64,000 nucleotides of DNA from Romboutsia weinsteinii (GTDB taxonomy: Bacteria > Bacillota > Clostridia > Peptostreptococcales > Peptostreptococcaceae), in the NCBI RefSeq assembly GCF_002250835.2, contig NZ_NOJY02000014.1, forward strand, positions 37,447 to 101,446, in the 5' to 3' direction. The notes beneath the pieces were generated by a model. It did no database searches. It was not told where the DNA came from and saw only the letters and a list, made by a program, of their open reading frames with translations. The translations under genes were made by a program, and so were the position numbers. This document shows positions 43,391 through 53,627 of the stretch, piece after piece (within the stretch, counting starts at the first letter, position 1; each line of letters begins with the position of its first letter).

Positions 43391-45373
43391 TTAAACTGAT
43401 AACTCATAAATATCAGATAATTCTAATTCTGTATTTTGTTTATTAATATCATAACTATTAAAATCAGCATACTTAAGACATGTATTAGGTAGATACACTG
43501 TAAATATGCTACCTTCATCAATCTTACTCTCTACTTCTATAAATCCATCATGCAAATCAATTATAGATTTAACTATGCTAAGACCTATGCCACTTCCTTC
43601 ATTCTCACGAGTAAATGATTTATCAACTTGAACAAATCTTTCAAATATAATATCTTTATCTTCTTTGCTAATACCTATCCCTTCATCTTTAATAGATATT
43701 TCAATCCATTCCTTCTTTACTAAAACATCCACATATATAGTTTGATTTTCTTTCGAAAATTTGATTGCATTTGATAGTAAATTAAGCATTACTCTCTCAA
43801 TCATAGAAGGATCACATTTTACAATATGCTCCTCTTCATTAGTATCAAATTGTATATAAATAGATTTTAATAAAGCATGATTAGCAACAGATAAAGTAAC
43901 ATCCTCTACAATAGAGACTATATCGTAGTTTCCAATATTGGGCTTAAGTATTCCAATTTCTATTCTTGATATATCCATAATATTATTTATTAATCTGGTC
44001 ATTCTCTTGCAATTTATATGTAGAGTTTTATTATACTTTTTATACATTAATCTAAAATCGCATTCATCATATTCACTACTTCTATCTAATAACTGTACCG
44101 TTGAGTAAAATATATTCAAAGGAGTCTTTAATTCATGTGATAAATTAGATATATAGTCATCTTTTGCCTTATCATATATTTTGAATTTTTCTAGTTCTAA
44201 TTCCATATTGATTTCATCTGAAATATCCATATAAGAAATTGCTATCTCACTCTTACCGCTGTGATTCTTCATTACTTGGGCTGAACAATCAATAGTATTG
44301 TTATCTACTGAACTCTTTATTATCCCCCTCCAAGTACCACTTTCCTTTAGCGAATTCTTAATCTCTTCAACTGGTGCTAAAGCTTCTGTCGTTTCTTTTA
44401 TAATAGAATCTATTTTACTTATATCCGAGTCTTCTGAATCTAAATAGAACTCTTTTATCTTTTTATTAGCATATATTATCTCTCCATCTTGGTTACATAT
44501 ATACATAAAACTATGCTTATTATTTTCCACTAAATTATAAAATGTCTCTAGATTATCATTTAATATTTTTGTTTTACATATGTAGATATATAGCTCAATA
44601 AATACTCCCGATATTACTATTAAAAAACTAACATATGTTATTGAAACAGAAATTATTTTAACATAAAAGGACATTATACTTGTCCCATAAATAACATACA
44701 TAGCCTTGCTTGCAAGCATTAGTATACTAGATCCTAATACTACATATAAATATTCTTTTTCTTTTATCCCCATTTTAAATAATTTAAAAGAACATACTAA
44801 ATATATTATGATTAATAGTATATTGTATGATATAAATAGAACACTTGAATTATCGACCCTTGATAAATTAATTTTTTGCTCGATATGTCCACATACTATA
44901 GTATATACCACTACAAATAATACTGATTTATTTTTGTTATTTATAATTAAATCGCTCAAACTATTTTTAGGAGAAATTGCAAGTATAAGTAAAAATACTC
45001 TAAGTACAGAAGTTGATACTGTTATATAATTTGAAAGAGTGAATTCTTTATAATAAAAACTAAGATAGTCTAATTGTCCCATCAATATATCTATAGCTAA
45101 TACTAAATAAATTAATGAAATAATAAATGCGCTATCTTTTTTCACTCTGTAATATGAAATTAAGCAACTTCCAAAAGCCAGTACTGCAAGTACTGAATTG
45201 AATAATCTAATAAATACTAAAGTAAGTTCAAAATCTGAATCATTTATATTCTTTTTAAAAAAAATATTAATAGCTAAAGTTGCTGATATAACCAAGACTA
45301 TTGAAATTATATATACCATTGCCTTTTTTTCAATTTCTCTTAGATCTTTATCTTTTATCATTTGAGGAGTCAT
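43391..45373 (-). CDS. Orphan membrane sensor histidine kinase (MASE3-like)
   Basis: A 660-residue histidine kinase. Seven to eight membrane helices (about residues 18-265) resemble the MASE3 sensor domain. A PAS domain (about 275-390) follows, then HisKA with phospho-acceptor His413 in YISNLSHELKTPLN, and HATPase with boxes NLLSNAIKFS, DEGIGI and GSGIGLSIVK. It should phosphorylate a response regulator, but none is encoded near it. GGTGA lies close before the ATG. Signal unknown. Confidence 0.88.
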   Translation of the reverse strand: MTPQMIKDKDLREIEKKAMVYIISIVLVISATLAINIFFKKNINDSDFELTLVFIRLFNSVLAVLAFGSCLISYYRVKKDSAFIISLIYLVLAIDILMGQLDYLSFYYKEFTLSNYITVSTSVLRVFLLILAISPKNSLSDLIINNKNKSVLFVVVYTIVCGHIEQKINLSRVDNSSVLFISYNILLIIIYLVCSFKLFKMGIKEKEYLYVVLGSSILMLASKAMYVIYGTSIMSFYVKIISVSITYVSFLIVISGVFIELYIYICKTKILNDNLETFYNLVENNKHSFMYICNQDGEIIYANKKIKEFYLDSEDSDISKIDSIIKETTEALAPVEEIKNSLKESGTWRGIIKSSVDNNTIDCSAQVMKNHSGKSEIAISYMDISDEINMELELEKFKIYDKAKDDYISNLSHELKTPLNIFYSTVQLLDRSSEYDECDFRLMYKKYNKTLHINCKRMTRLINNIMDISRIEIGILKPNIGNYDIVSIVEDVTLSVANHALLKSIYIQFDTNEEEHIVKCDPSMIERVMLNLLSNAIKFSKENQTIYVDVLVKKEWIEISIKDEGIGISKEDKDIIFERFVQVDKSFTRENEGSGIGLSIVKSIIDLHDGFIEVESKIDEGSIFTVYLPNTCLKYADFNSYDINKQNTELELSDIYELSV

Positions 45374-45479
45374 AATATCACCTTTCTATTTCATTTATTA
45401 CAAATAATAACATATAAATAAGTTATTATTTGTCGTATTTTGTAGTCTGGTGATTTTTTTAAAATATTTTTGTAACTAA

Positions 45480-45519
45480 AAAGCACAGAAATCAGATTTT
45501 CCTCTGAATCCTGTGCTTT
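45480..45519 (-). terminator. Terminator of the glucuronate operon
   Basis: AAAGCACAG at 45480-45488 pairs with CTGTGCTTT at 45511-45519, with a second inner stem (ATCAGA with TCTGAA). It lies 14 bases past the dctM stop codon. Confidence 0.8.
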
Positions 45520-45532
45520 ATTAAACTATTAT

Positions 45533-46840
45533 CTATATCATTCCCATAAGTTTAGGTATAAATAAACTTATCTGTGGTATAAATGTAACTAACATAAGTA
45601 CTACTAATATACCTATATAGAAAGGAAGTAAGTACTTAATAACATCTTCTATCCTAGTCTTACCTACCTTACATCCTATAAACAACGTATTCCCAACTGG
45701 TGGAGTAATATTACCTATGCATAAGTTAAATATTAACATTATACCAAATTGTACTGAATCCATACCAAAGTTCTTAGCTATTGGTAAGAATATAGGTGTA
45801 AATATAAGTATTGCTGGAGTTAAATCCATAAATGTACCTACTATTAATAATATTAAGTTCATTATTAATAATATAACTACTGGGCTTGAAGATATTCCAA
45901 GTAATAATTCAGTTATTGCATTTGGAATGTTAGTAAATGCCATAACCCATGACATTATAGATGATACTCCTATTAAGAATATTATTATACCTGTCATCTG
46001 AACTGTTTCTATTAATATCTTAGGTATATCTTTTACCTTAATTGACTTGTAGAAGAAAAATGATAATACAAATGAGTAAACTACTGCTACTGCCGCTCCC
46101 TCTGTAGCTGTAAATATACCACCTACTATACCACCTATTATTACAAATATTAATGCTAAACTAGGTAATGCATCAACAAATATCTTCATTGCTTCTTTGT
46201 ATGTAATCTTATATTTAGTAGAATACTTATATTTTTTTGCCATTATAAATGCTACTACCATAACCGATAATCCCCATAGTATACCTGGTATATATCCTGC
46301 CATAAATAATGCTGCAACTGATGTCCCTCCACTTACTAATGAATATATTATTAGTGAGTTACTTGGAGGAATTAAAAGACCTGTAGGCGCAGAAGCTATA
46401 TTTACTGCTGCACTGTAGTTTTTATCATATCCTTCTGCTTCTTGAAGTGGTGCCATAGTTCCACCAATTGCTGCCGCTGCTGCAACTGATGATCCACTTA
46501 CTGCACCAAATAGCATGTTTCCAACTACATTTGTATGTGCTAGAGATCCTGGTAACCTACCACTTAATACTTTTGCGAAATTTACTAATTTTAATGCTAT
46601 ACCACCATTGTTCATTATTATCCCTGCTAATACGAAAAATGGTATTGCAAGTAGTGAGAAACTACTTATTCCTGTAAATATTCTTTGTGCTCCTGTAAGA
46701 ACAGCAACATCCCATGAAAGTGTAGTTAATATACCAAATATAGAAGCGACTCCTATAGTTATAGAAATAGGTATCCCTAATAAAAGTAATATTGGAAATA
46801 CAATTGCGATAGCCGTACCTGCTTGAAATGCTAATTCCAT
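45533..46840 (-). CDS. TRAP transporter large permease (DctM type), probable uronate uptake
   Basis: A 435-residue integral membrane protein with about twelve helices, the channel subunit of a tripartite ATP-independent periplasmic transporter driven by the sodium gradient. Family segments include NMLFGAVSGSSVAAAAAIGG, TAPTGLLIPPSN-like IASAPTGLLIPPSNS, and LCIGNITPPVGNTLFIGC near the end. It is the last gene of the operon, 18 bases after the small permease. Operon context (UxaC, UxuA) makes D-glucuronate or a related hexuronate the likely substrate. Confidence 0.9.
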   Translation of the reverse strand: MELAFQAGTAIAIVFPILLLLGIPISITIGVASIFGILTTLSWDVAVLTGAQRIFTGISSFSLLAIPFFVLAGIIMNNGGIALKLVNFAKVLSGRLPGSLAHTNVVGNMLFGAVSGSSVAAAAAIGGTMAPLQEAEGYDKNYSAAVNIASAPTGLLIPPSNSLIIYSLVSGGTSVAALFMAGYIPGILWGLSVMVVAFIMAKKYKYSTKYKITYKEAMKIFVDALPSLALIFVIIGGIVGGIFTATEGAAVAVVYSFVLSFFFYKSIKVKDIPKILIETVQMTGIIIFLIGVSSIMSWVMAFTNIPNAITELLLGISSSPVVILLIMNLILLIVGTFMDLTPAILIFTPIFLPIAKNFGMDSVQFGIMLIFNLCIGNITPPVGNTLFIGCKVGKTRIEDVIKYLLPFYIGILVVLMLVTFIPQISLFIPKLMGMI

Positions 46841-46858
46841 AATCTTCTCTCCCTCGGA

Positions 46859-47365
46859 TTAATTATTATTTGCTAACGTCTTTAAATCAGATATACTTTT
46901 CTTAATATCTGCTAAGTTTAGTATATTGTATATTATAGTAATCACTCCTGATAATGGTAGCGCTAAGTATATATATCCCATAGGTATTCCTAATGCTGGT
47001 GATATTTGCCCCATAGCTAGATTACTTATTTGAATCCCACCTAATACTAAAACAAGTGCAGAGAATATCATTACAACTAACTCTGCTAATATATCAAGTG
47101 CAATCTTTCTTTTAGGATCTTTTGCTTGGAATTTTTCTTTAAAAAATACCATTGTCATATGATCTCTTTTTCCAAAGACATAGGCACTTCCAAGTAAAGC
47201 CATCCAAACAAATGAAAAGATTAATAAATCTTCTGATACTGTACTAGGATTATTAAGTACATATCTAGTTATTATCTGCCAAGTACCTAAAAGTACCATA
47301 AATGCTAGCAGTGTCATACACACAAGCTCTAATGTTTTATCTAAAATCTTTCTTAACTTATCCAT
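46859..47365 (-). CDS. TRAP transporter small permease (DctQ type)
   Basis: A 168-residue protein with four membrane helices, the small subunit that pairs with DctM. The loop RYVLNNPSTVSEDLLIFSFV and the segment GKRDHMTMVFFKEKF match DctQ proteins. It lies 21 bases downstream of the binding protein gene and 18 bases before dctM, completing a P-Q-M order. AGGAGG precedes the start. Confidence 0.9.
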   Translation of the reverse strand: MDKLRKILDKTLELVCMTLLAFMVLLGTWQIITRYVLNNPSTVSEDLLIFSFVWMALLGSAYVFGKRDHMTMVFFKEKFQAKDPKRKIALDILAELVVMIFSALVLVLGGIQISNLAMGQISPALGIPMGYIYLALPLSGVITIIYNILNLADIKKSISDLKTLANNN

Positions 47366-47386
47366 TTACGTTCCTCCTACTAGTAT

Positions 47387-48403
47387 TTACTTTGTACTTT
47401 CTTTAGGTGCTTTATTTTGAATCTTATCGTATAGTATTTTTATTTCTTTATCTTGAGTCATCTCTTCATGTAGAGGTAAGACTTTTTCCTTAAATGGCTC
47501 AATTTCTGGATAGTAGAACTTTACACCCATTTCTTCTGATTGCTTTACTGCCTCATTTACTTTATCTTCCCATGCATCAACTTCAAACTTGTTTATTTCA
47601 TCTGCCGCATCTAATATTATTTTTCTATGCTCTTCACTTAAGCTTTCTAATAATTTAGAGTTCATTATCAAAATATCTGGTATCATAGCATGTTGGTTGT
47701 AAGAATAATGCTTAGCAACTTCACCGTGTTTGTTATTTGTAAGAGCTAACTCGTTATTTTCTGCTCCATCTATAACCTTTTGTTGAAGAGCTGTATATAC
47801 CTCCCCAAAACTCATAGGAGTAGCTGAACCACCTAATAGTTCCATCATTCTTATATTAGTTTGACTTTGTTGTACTCTTATCTTCTTACCTTTTAAATCT
47901 TCAGGCTTTAGTATAGGCTTGTCTGTTGTGTACATGTTTCTTGAACCTGCGTCAAACCATGTAAGACCTACAAATCCTGATTCTCTAGTAGAATCATATA
48001 TTCCATCCATAATATCTACATCATTCATTACACTATGATAATGTTCTGTACTATCAAATAAGTATGGAAGGTTGAAAACGCTGTAAGCCTTGTTAAAACT
48101 TTCAAGTAAGCTTATACTTCCTACTGCTATATCTATAGCTCCAGTTTGAGTAAGCTCAACAGCTTCACGTTGTCCCCCTAATAACTCATTAGGATACACT
48201 TGTATATCTATTTTGTTTTCTGTTTTTTCTTCGACTATTTTTTCAAATTCCTTTAAAGCTAAGTGGATAGGATGTTCCTCACCTTGGTTATGCGCAACCC
48301 TCATAACTCTTACATCGTCATTGCTAGTAGAACTACATCCAACAGTTGATAAACCAGTCACTAATGCAAGCGATATCGCAAGCATCTTGATCCTTTTTTT
48401 CAT
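47387..48403 (-). CDS. TRAP transporter substrate-binding lipoprotein (DctP type)
   Basis: A 338-residue binding protein. A lipoprotein signal ends in STVGC (Cys23), so it is lipid-anchored outside the membrane. The DctP fold shows the conserved RVQQSQTNIRMMELLGGSAT region, whose Arg binds the substrate carboxylate, and SFGEVYTALQQKVIDGAEN. A carboxylate sugar fits the uronate operon. The gene starts 21 bases after uxaC. GGGGG precedes its ATG. Confidence 0.9.
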   Translation of the reverse strand: MKKRIKMLAISLALVTGLSTVGCSSTSNDDVRVMRVAHNQGEEHPIHLALKEFEKIVEEKTENKIDIQVYPNELLGGQREAVELTQTGAIDIAVGSISLLESFNKAYSVFNLPYLFDSTEHYHSVMNDVDIMDGIYDSTRESGFVGLTWFDAGSRNMYTTDKPILKPEDLKGKKIRVQQSQTNIRMMELLGGSATPMSFGEVYTALQQKVIDGAENNELALTNNKHGEVAKHYSYNQHAMIPDILIMNSKLLESLSEEHRKIILDAADEINKFEVDAWEDKVNEAVKQSEEMGVKFYYPEIEPFKEKVLPLHEEMTQDKEIKILYDKIQNKAPKESTK

Positions 48404-48424
48404 GATAAATTCCCCCTAGGACTA

Positions 48425-49822
48425 TTATTCAAAGTATTTTTTTGCATTATTATAACATACATCTTCTACTATCTTTCCTAACATTTCTATATCGTATGGA
48501 TACTCTCCATTCGTTACTAAGTCACCTAAATAATTGCAAAGTATTCTTCTAAAGTACTCATGTCTAGTAAATGATAAGAAACTTCTTGAGTCTGTAAGCA
48601 TACCTACAAACTTACTTATTAAACCTAATTGAGATAATGCTACAAGTTGTCTTTGCATACCATCCTTTTGATCATTAAACCACCATCCAGATCCGAATTG
48701 TATCTTACCTGCAATCTGACTTCCTTGGAAATTACCAATCATAGTACCTAATACTTCATTGTCTTTTGGATTTAAGCAGTATAAAATAGTCTTTGGTAAC
48801 TTGTCCTCAATGTCTAATGAATCTAATATTCTTGATAAAGAGTAAGCGATTTCCCCATCATCAATACTATCAAATCCAGCATCGGCTCCAACTAAACCAA
48901 ACATTCTAGAATTATTATTTCTAAGTGCACCTATATGAAGTTGCATAACCATCTTTCTCTCACTGTACATTTTTCCTAAAGCTATTAATGTATAAGTCAT
49001 ATACTTGTACATTTCTAACTTAGTTACTTCTTCTCCCGCTAAAACTTTAACAAATATGTCTGAAACTTCTGTCAATGTAGCTGGTTCAAAATAAACTCTT
49101 TCTAAACTATGGTCTGTAATATTACAGCCATTACTTACAAAGAAATCTAATCTTTTTTCTAATACTTCTAACAACCCTTCATAAGTATTAATCTCAGTAT
49201 CTTCAGTTTTTCCTAATAGACTTATATACCCACAGAAATCTTTGTTTTGTATCTTTAATGCTCTATCAGGTCTAAATGAAGGTCTTACTTCACACACAAA
49301 ATTTTCATCTTCATTGACTAATCTGTGATATCTTAAATCATCAATTGGATCATCTGTAGTTCCTATATATACTACATTTGATATTTTTATAAGCTCTCTA
49401 GCAGTTAATTTATCCTTAACTATAGCATCATTACATCTTTCCCATATGTCTTTAGCTGTCTTTTCACTTAAAGCTTCCTCTACCTTAAAGTATCTTTTTA
49501 ATTCTAGATGAGACCAATGATATATTGGATTTCCAATTAAATAAGGCATCATCTTTGCAAATTCATAAAATTTTTCAAAATCACTAGCATCGCCAGTTAT
49601 GTATTTTTCATCTATTCCAAAGCTTCTCATAGCTCTCCACTTGTAATGATCGTGGTATAGCCACATTTGAGTTATATTTTCATAACTTTTATCTTCAGCT
49701 ATCTCAACTGCTGGTAAATGACAGTGATAATCGAATATTGGCATATTTGATGCATGATTGTGATATAGCTCTTTAGCTACATCTGTATTTAATAGAAAAT
49801 CGTTATCCATAAATTTCTTCAT
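48425..49822 (-). CDS. uxaC: Glucuronate isomerase (uronate isomerase)
   Basis: A 465-residue uronate isomerase of the amidohydrolase superfamily, which turns D-glucuronate into D-fructuronate (and galacturonate into tagaturonate). The metal-binding FDYHCHL (His33, His35) starts the barrel, and QLHIGALRNNNSRMFG and GSGWWFNDQKDGM are signatures of the family. GGAGG lies 7 bases before the ATG. It sits between the mannonate dehydratase and the TRAP genes, giving the first step after uptake. Confidence 0.95.
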   Translation of the reverse strand: MKKFMDNDFLLNTDVAKELYHNHASNMPIFDYHCHLPAVEIAEDKSYENITQMWLYHDHYKWRAMRSFGIDEKYITGDASDFEKFYEFAKMMPYLIGNPIYHWSHLELKRYFKVEEALSEKTAKDIWERCNDAIVKDKLTARELIKISNVVYIGTTDDPIDDLRYHRLVNEDENFVCEVRPSFRPDRALKIQNKDFCGYISLLGKTEDTEINTYEGLLEVLEKRLDFFVSNGCNITDHSLERVYFEPATLTEVSDIFVKVLAGEEVTKLEMYKYMTYTLIALGKMYSERKMVMQLHIGALRNNNSRMFGLVGADAGFDSIDDGEIAYSLSRILDSLDIEDKLPKTILYCLNPKDNEVLGTMIGNFQGSQIAGKIQFGSGWWFNDQKDGMQRQLVALSQLGLISKFVGMLTDSRSFLSFTRHEYFRRILCNYLGDLVTNGEYPYDIEMLGKIVEDVCYNNAKKYFE

Positions 49823-49842
49823 ATTATCCTCCAGATTTTATA

Positions 49843-49875
49843 TAATCACATTAGAATTTTTTTCTAATGTGATTA
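49843..49875 (-). promoter_or_regulatory. Hairpin inside the uronate operon between uxuA and uxaC
   Basis: A perfect 14-bp stem (49843-49856 with 49862-49875) and a 5-base loop of T (A on the transcript). There is no clean T run after it on the minus strand, so it is more likely a partial attenuator or an RNA-processing/stability hairpin that sets different levels for the genes on each side. Confidence 0.6.
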
Positions 49876-49928
49876 TATTTTATATTATAAATTATAATAT
49901 ATCTTGCAAATTTATACAATTTTATGTA

Positions 49929-50975
49929 TTATTTGTTTTTGTTTATAGCTTCTATTAAACCATTTATATAAACAGCGCCTAAAGCTCTATCATATAATCC
50001 GTATCCTGGTCTACCAGTTTCTCCCCATATCATTCTTCCGTGGTCTGGTCTGTATGGCCCTTTGAAGTCATAGTCACAGTATGCTTTTACTATTTCATAG
50101 AAATCAAGTGATCCGCACTCTGATAGGTGAGCTACTTCGTTGAAACTACTGTCTCCAGTTATTAATACGTTTCTTAAGTGTGCAAAGTTTATTCTATTTT
50201 TTTCTTTACCAAAGTAATTAACTAATTCTACTATGTCATTAGTCTTAGTACATCCTAAAGACCCTGTACATAAAGTTATACCGTTGTATTCACTATCATA
50301 AAGATTTATGAATCTTTCTAAACTTTTAAAGCTAGTTATTATTCTTGGAAGTCCAAATATTGACCATGGTGGATCATCCGGATGTATAGCCATTTTAACA
50401 TTGCTTTCTTCAGCAACAGGAATTATTGCTTTTATGAAGTATTCTAAATTTTCCCATAGTCTTTCTTCATCTATATCTTTATATTGATCAAGTAATCCTT
50501 TTAATCCGCCTTCTCCATAAGAAGTATCCCATCCTGGAAGTTCTAATTCACCTAAAGCTGGGTCCATTTTCTTAACAGTTTCTTCATCGTATATTAAACA
50601 TGTTGAACCATCTTCTAGTTCATAGTTAAGGTCTGAACGAGTCCAGTCAAATACTGGCATGAAGTTATAACAAACTGTATCAACTCCTGCTTTTCCAAGG
50701 TTTCTTAATGTTTCTTGGTAGTTTGCTATGTACTTATCTCTTGTTGGAAGACCTAATTTTATATCTTCATGTACTGGTACACTTTCTATTACTGAAAGTC
50801 TTAACCCGTGATCTTCAACAGATTTTTTTAATTCTAATATTTTATCTAAAGGCCAGGCCTCTCCTACTGGTATATCATATATTGCAGTAACTATACCTTT
50901 CATTCCTGGTATTTGCTTTATGTATTCGATCTTTACAGGATCGTCTTGTCCATACCATCTAAATGTCATTTCCAT
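49929..50975 (-). CDS. uxuA: Mannonate dehydratase
   Basis: A 348-residue TIM-barrel enzyme that dehydrates D-mannonate to 2-keto-3-deoxy-D-gluconate. The N-terminus [15 protein letters not shown], the metal-binding [25 protein letters not shown], and the C-terminal [13 protein letters not shown] are UxuA signatures. GGGGG precedes the ATG by 9 bases. It lies 16 bases downstream of the sugar kinase gene. Full length. Confidence 0.95.
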   Translation of the reverse strand: MEMTFRWYGQDDPVKIEYIKQIPGMKGIVTAIYDIPVGEAWPLDKILELKKSVEDHGLRLSVIESVPVHEDIKLGLPTRDKYIANYQETLRNLGKAGVDTVCYNFMPVFDWTRSDLNYELEDGSTCLIYDEETVKKMDPALGELELPGWDTSYGEGGLKGLLDQYKDIDEERLWENLEYFIKAIIPVAEESNVKMAIHPDDPPWSIFGLPRIITSFKSLERFINLYDSEYNGITLCTGSLGCTKTNDIVELVNYFGKEKNRINFAHLRNVLITGDSSFNEVAHLSECGSLDFYEIVKAYCDYDFKGPYRPDHGRMIWGETGRPGYGLYDRALGAVYINGLIEAINKNK

Positions 50976-50991
50976 GTCAACATTCCCCCAA

Positions 50992-52008
50992 TTATCTTTT
51001 AATATTTTGTAATCCTTTTTCCAATAAGCTCATTACACTGTCCTTATCGACAATATTTATATCGCCTCTTATTGAGTGCTTTAATGCACTTGCACATACT
51101 CCAAATTCAACTACATCTTGTGGTTTCATGCCTTCAATAATTCCATGAAGTATACCAGCAGTATAAGCATCTCCACCGCCAACTCTATCTAAGATATCAA
51201 AGTTGTGAGTGTTTGATATATGTAAGTTTTCTCTATCAAATAAATATCCAGTTAAAGAGTTATTATTTATAGACTTAACTTCTCTTCTTGTGCAAGAAGC
51301 ATATTTTAAGTTAGGATATTTTTCAAATAACCTCTTATATAAATCAAGTAAATTATCATCAAATTCTAAGTCTTTAGATTCATAATTTAATATGTTTGTC
51401 ATATCTAAATTTCCTAAAAATGCTATATCAACATACGGAAGTATCTCTTCCAAAAATCCTTTAGCATCACCTAAGCTCCAAAGCTTAGCTCTATAATTAG
51501 AATCCAAGGATATTAGTATACCAGTTTGTTTGGCGTACTTTGCTATAGCTATTGTTAAATCATATAAGTCTTTGCTTAGTGCTGGAGTAATACCAGATAA
51601 GTGAACCATAGAAACACCTTCAAGCATTTTCTCTATATCAAACTCATCTTTACTTGCCATAGATATTGCTGAGTATTTTCTGTCATAGATGACCTCTGTA
51701 CTTCTAAGCCCATGTCCTATTTCTAAAAAGTATATTCCAAGTCTTCCGTCACCTAGTACAATATCTTTAGTATCAACATTATAAGCTTTTAAATCTCTAA
51801 TCACCTTATCCCCTAAAGAGCTATCTGGTAATTTAGTTACATATTTCGTATCGTGACCAAATGTAGCTAAGCTTGCTACTACATTTGCCTCACCACCACC
51901 ATAAGTTGCATCAAAAGAATTTGATTGAATTATCTTTTGATTATTTGAAGGTGTAAGTCTTAGCATTATTTCACCAAATCCTAATACCTTTTTATTTGCT
52001 TCTAACAT
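50992..52008 (-). CDS. kdgK: 2-keto-3-deoxygluconate kinase (PfkB family)
   Basis: A 338-residue PfkB-type kinase phosphorylating 2-keto-3-deoxygluconate to KDPG with ATP. The N-terminal [15 protein letters not shown] and the C-terminal [16 protein letters not shown], with catalytic Asp in GGGDA, are diagnostic. Its start overlaps the aldolase stop codon by 17 bases. The assignment rests on pathway context, since other PfkB kinases look alike. Confidence 0.9.
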   Translation of the reverse strand: MLEANKKVLGFGEIMLRLTPSNNQKIIQSNSFDATYGGGEANVVASLATFGHDTKYVTKLPDSSLGDKVIRDLKAYNVDTKDIVLGDGRLGIYFLEIGHGLRSTEVIYDRKYSAISMASKDEFDIEKMLEGVSMVHLSGITPALSKDLYDLTIAIAKYAKQTGILISLDSNYRAKLWSLGDAKGFLEEILPYVDIAFLGNLDMTNILNYESKDLEFDDNLLDLYKRLFEKYPNLKYASCTRREVKSINNNSLTGYLFDRENLHISNTHNFDILDRVGGGDAYTAGILHGIIEGMKPQDVVEFGVCASALKHSIRGDINIVDKDSVMSLLEKGLQNIKR

Positions 52009-52603
52009 CTTTTATTTTCTCCACAAATTCTTTTGCTAAGTTTTCTATATCTTCTAAACTTCCTGCGTTAAATAATGAGCTACCTACACCTACGCAAGAT
52101 ACTCCCATTTCGAACCACTTGTCTACATTGTCTATACTAACTCCACCAGTTGGCATTATTTCAACATGAGGTATTGGTGCTTTTACAGCTTTTACATATT
52201 TTGCACCAAATACGTCTCCTGGGAATAATTTAACCATCTTATTACCTTTTTCAAGTGCGTGCATTATTTCAGTAACAGTCATACATCCTGGTAAGTAAAG
52301 TGTATTTAATTCTCTACAAACTGTGTTTACTTCTTCACTATATCCTGGACTTACTACATATTTGGCACCAGCTAAGATTGCATCTTTAGCCATTTTGCCA
52401 TTTAGTACACTTCCAACACCTAATATTAATTCTTTGTCATCTCTTAATTCATTTATTAAATCAACAACGTTTGGTATTGAGTATGTAAGCTCTACTGCTC
52501 TTATTCCACCCTTTACACAAGCGTTTATATATCCTTTTGCTTCATTATGATCTTTTGCTCTTATTACAGCAACAATACCTTCATTTTTTATTATATCTAA
52601 CAT
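51992..52603 (-). CDS. eda: KHG/KDPG aldolase
   Basis: A 203-residue class I aldolase that splits KDPG into pyruvate and glyceraldehyde-3-phosphate. Catalytic Glu38 lies in AVELTYS and the Schiff-base Lys125 in MVKLFPGDVFG. PTGGV binds phosphate. ATG 52603 is chosen because GGGGG stands 7 bases upstream; the ATG at 52645 would overlap the upstream gene's end. It starts about 10 bases after the SDR stop. Confidence 0.93.
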   Translation of the reverse strand: MLDIIKNEGIVAVIRAKDHNEAKGYINACVKGGIRAVELTYSIPNVVDLINELRDDKELILGVGSVLNGKMAKDAILAGAKYVVSPGYSEEVNTVCRELNTLYLPGCMTVTEIMHALEKGNKMVKLFPGDVFGAKYVKAVKAPIPHVEIMPTGGVSIDNVDKWFEMGVSCVGVGSSLFNAGSLEDIENLAKEFVEKIKDVRSK

Positions 52604-52613
52604 ATTTTTCCCC

Positions 52614-53465
52614 CTATACACCTGAGTATGCTGAGAATGCTCCATCTACTGGTACTACTACACCATTTACAAAGCTAGATGCATCTTCACATACTAAGAA
52701 TAATAAAGTACCTAATAATTCATTAGCTTCCCCAAATCTTCCCATTGGAGTGCTGTTTAATATTTTTTCAGATCTTTCTGTTGGAGTTCCATCTTCATTA
52801 AATAATAACTTCTCATTTTGAGCTGTTACGAAGAATCCTGGTGCTATAGCGTTTACTCTTACACCAACTTTTGACATATGTACCGCTAACCATTGAGTGA
52901 AGTTACTTACTGCTGCCTTAGCTCCTGAATATGCAGGTATCTTAGTAAGCGGAGTGTAAGCATTCATTGAAGATATATTTATTATTGAACATCCTTTTCT
53001 ATTTAACATGTCTTTACTAAACTCTTGTGATGGAAGTAATGTTCCTAAGAAGTTTAAGTTAAATACAAATTCAACACCCTTTGGATCTAAATCATAGAAT
53101 GATGTTAATTCATCGTTATCTAAGTCTTCTTCTAATAAATATTCCTTAGTTGTAGTTCCTTTTGGATGGTTTCCACCAGCTCCATTTATTAATATATCAC
53201 ATGGTCCTAATTCATTAAGTATTATCTCATGTGCTCTTTTTAAACTTTCTTTTTCTAAAACGTTAGTCTCTATTCCTATGGCACATCCACCATTATCATT
53301 TATACTTTTAGCTTTTGCTTCGCAAGCTTCTTTTCCTAATGCAAGTATAGCTACCTTAGCTCCACATTCAGCTAATGCATCTGCCATAGCTCCACAAAGT
53401 ACTCCTGTTCCACCTGTTACTACACAAACCTTATCTTTTAAATCAATATTAAATGGTAATTTCAT
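52614..53465 (-). CDS. SDR-family oxidoreductase, probable D-fructuronate (mannonate) reductase
   Basis: A 283-residue short-chain dehydrogenase. The NAD(P)-binding motif is VTGGTGVLCGAMA near residue 18, followed by NGAGG, and the catalytic Ser/Tyr/Lys lie in NISSMNAYTPL and AYSGAK. The pathway between UxaC and UxuA needs reduction of fructuronate to mannonate. The classical UxuB is absent, so this SDR as first gene of the operon fits the step, as in other Firmicutes. ATG 53465 is preferred over 53486 because of AGGAAGG upstream. Confidence 0.85.
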   Translation of the reverse strand: MKLPFNIDLKDKVCVVTGGTGVLCGAMADALAECGAKVAILALGKEACEAKAKSINDNGGCAIGIETNVLEKESLKRAHEIILNELGPCDILINGAGGNHPKGTTTKEYLLEEDLDNDELTSFYDLDPKGVEFVFNLNFLGTLLPSQEFSKDMLNRKGCSIINISSMNAYTPLTKIPAYSGAKAAVSNFTQWLAVHMSKVGVRVNAIAPGFFVTAQNEKLLFNEDGTPTERSEKILNSTPMGRFGEANELLGTLLFLVCEDASSFVNGVVVPVDGAFSAYSGV

Positions 53466-53492
53466 ATTTATGTACCTTCCTCTCATCTTCTA

Positions 53493-53509
53493 TACTTGTA
53501 TACTAGCAT
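53493..53509. promoter_or_regulatory. Candidate GntR (UxuR-type) operator before the uronate operon
   Basis: TACTTGTATACTAGCAT, 28 bases before the first gene of the operon, shares 14 of 17 bases with TACTAGTATATTAGTAT at 54664-54680 upstream of the GntR gene. Both contain the short palindromic core expected for FCD-type GntR proteins. Confidence 0.55.
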
Positions 53510-53582
53510 ATTTATTTTTGTTAGGCAATACCTTTTCCTATTTTTTTATATTTTTTTACAATTTATCCTATTTTTCTACATT

Positions 53583-53609
53583 AAAAAAAGAAAGTTTATT
53601 AAAACTTTC
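53583..53609 (-). terminator. Terminator of the small membrane protein gene
   Basis: GAAAGTTT (53590-53597) pairs with 53602-53609. On the minus strand a run of seven T follows. Confidence 0.65.
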
Positions 53610-53627
53610 TCACTAATAGCCTATATC

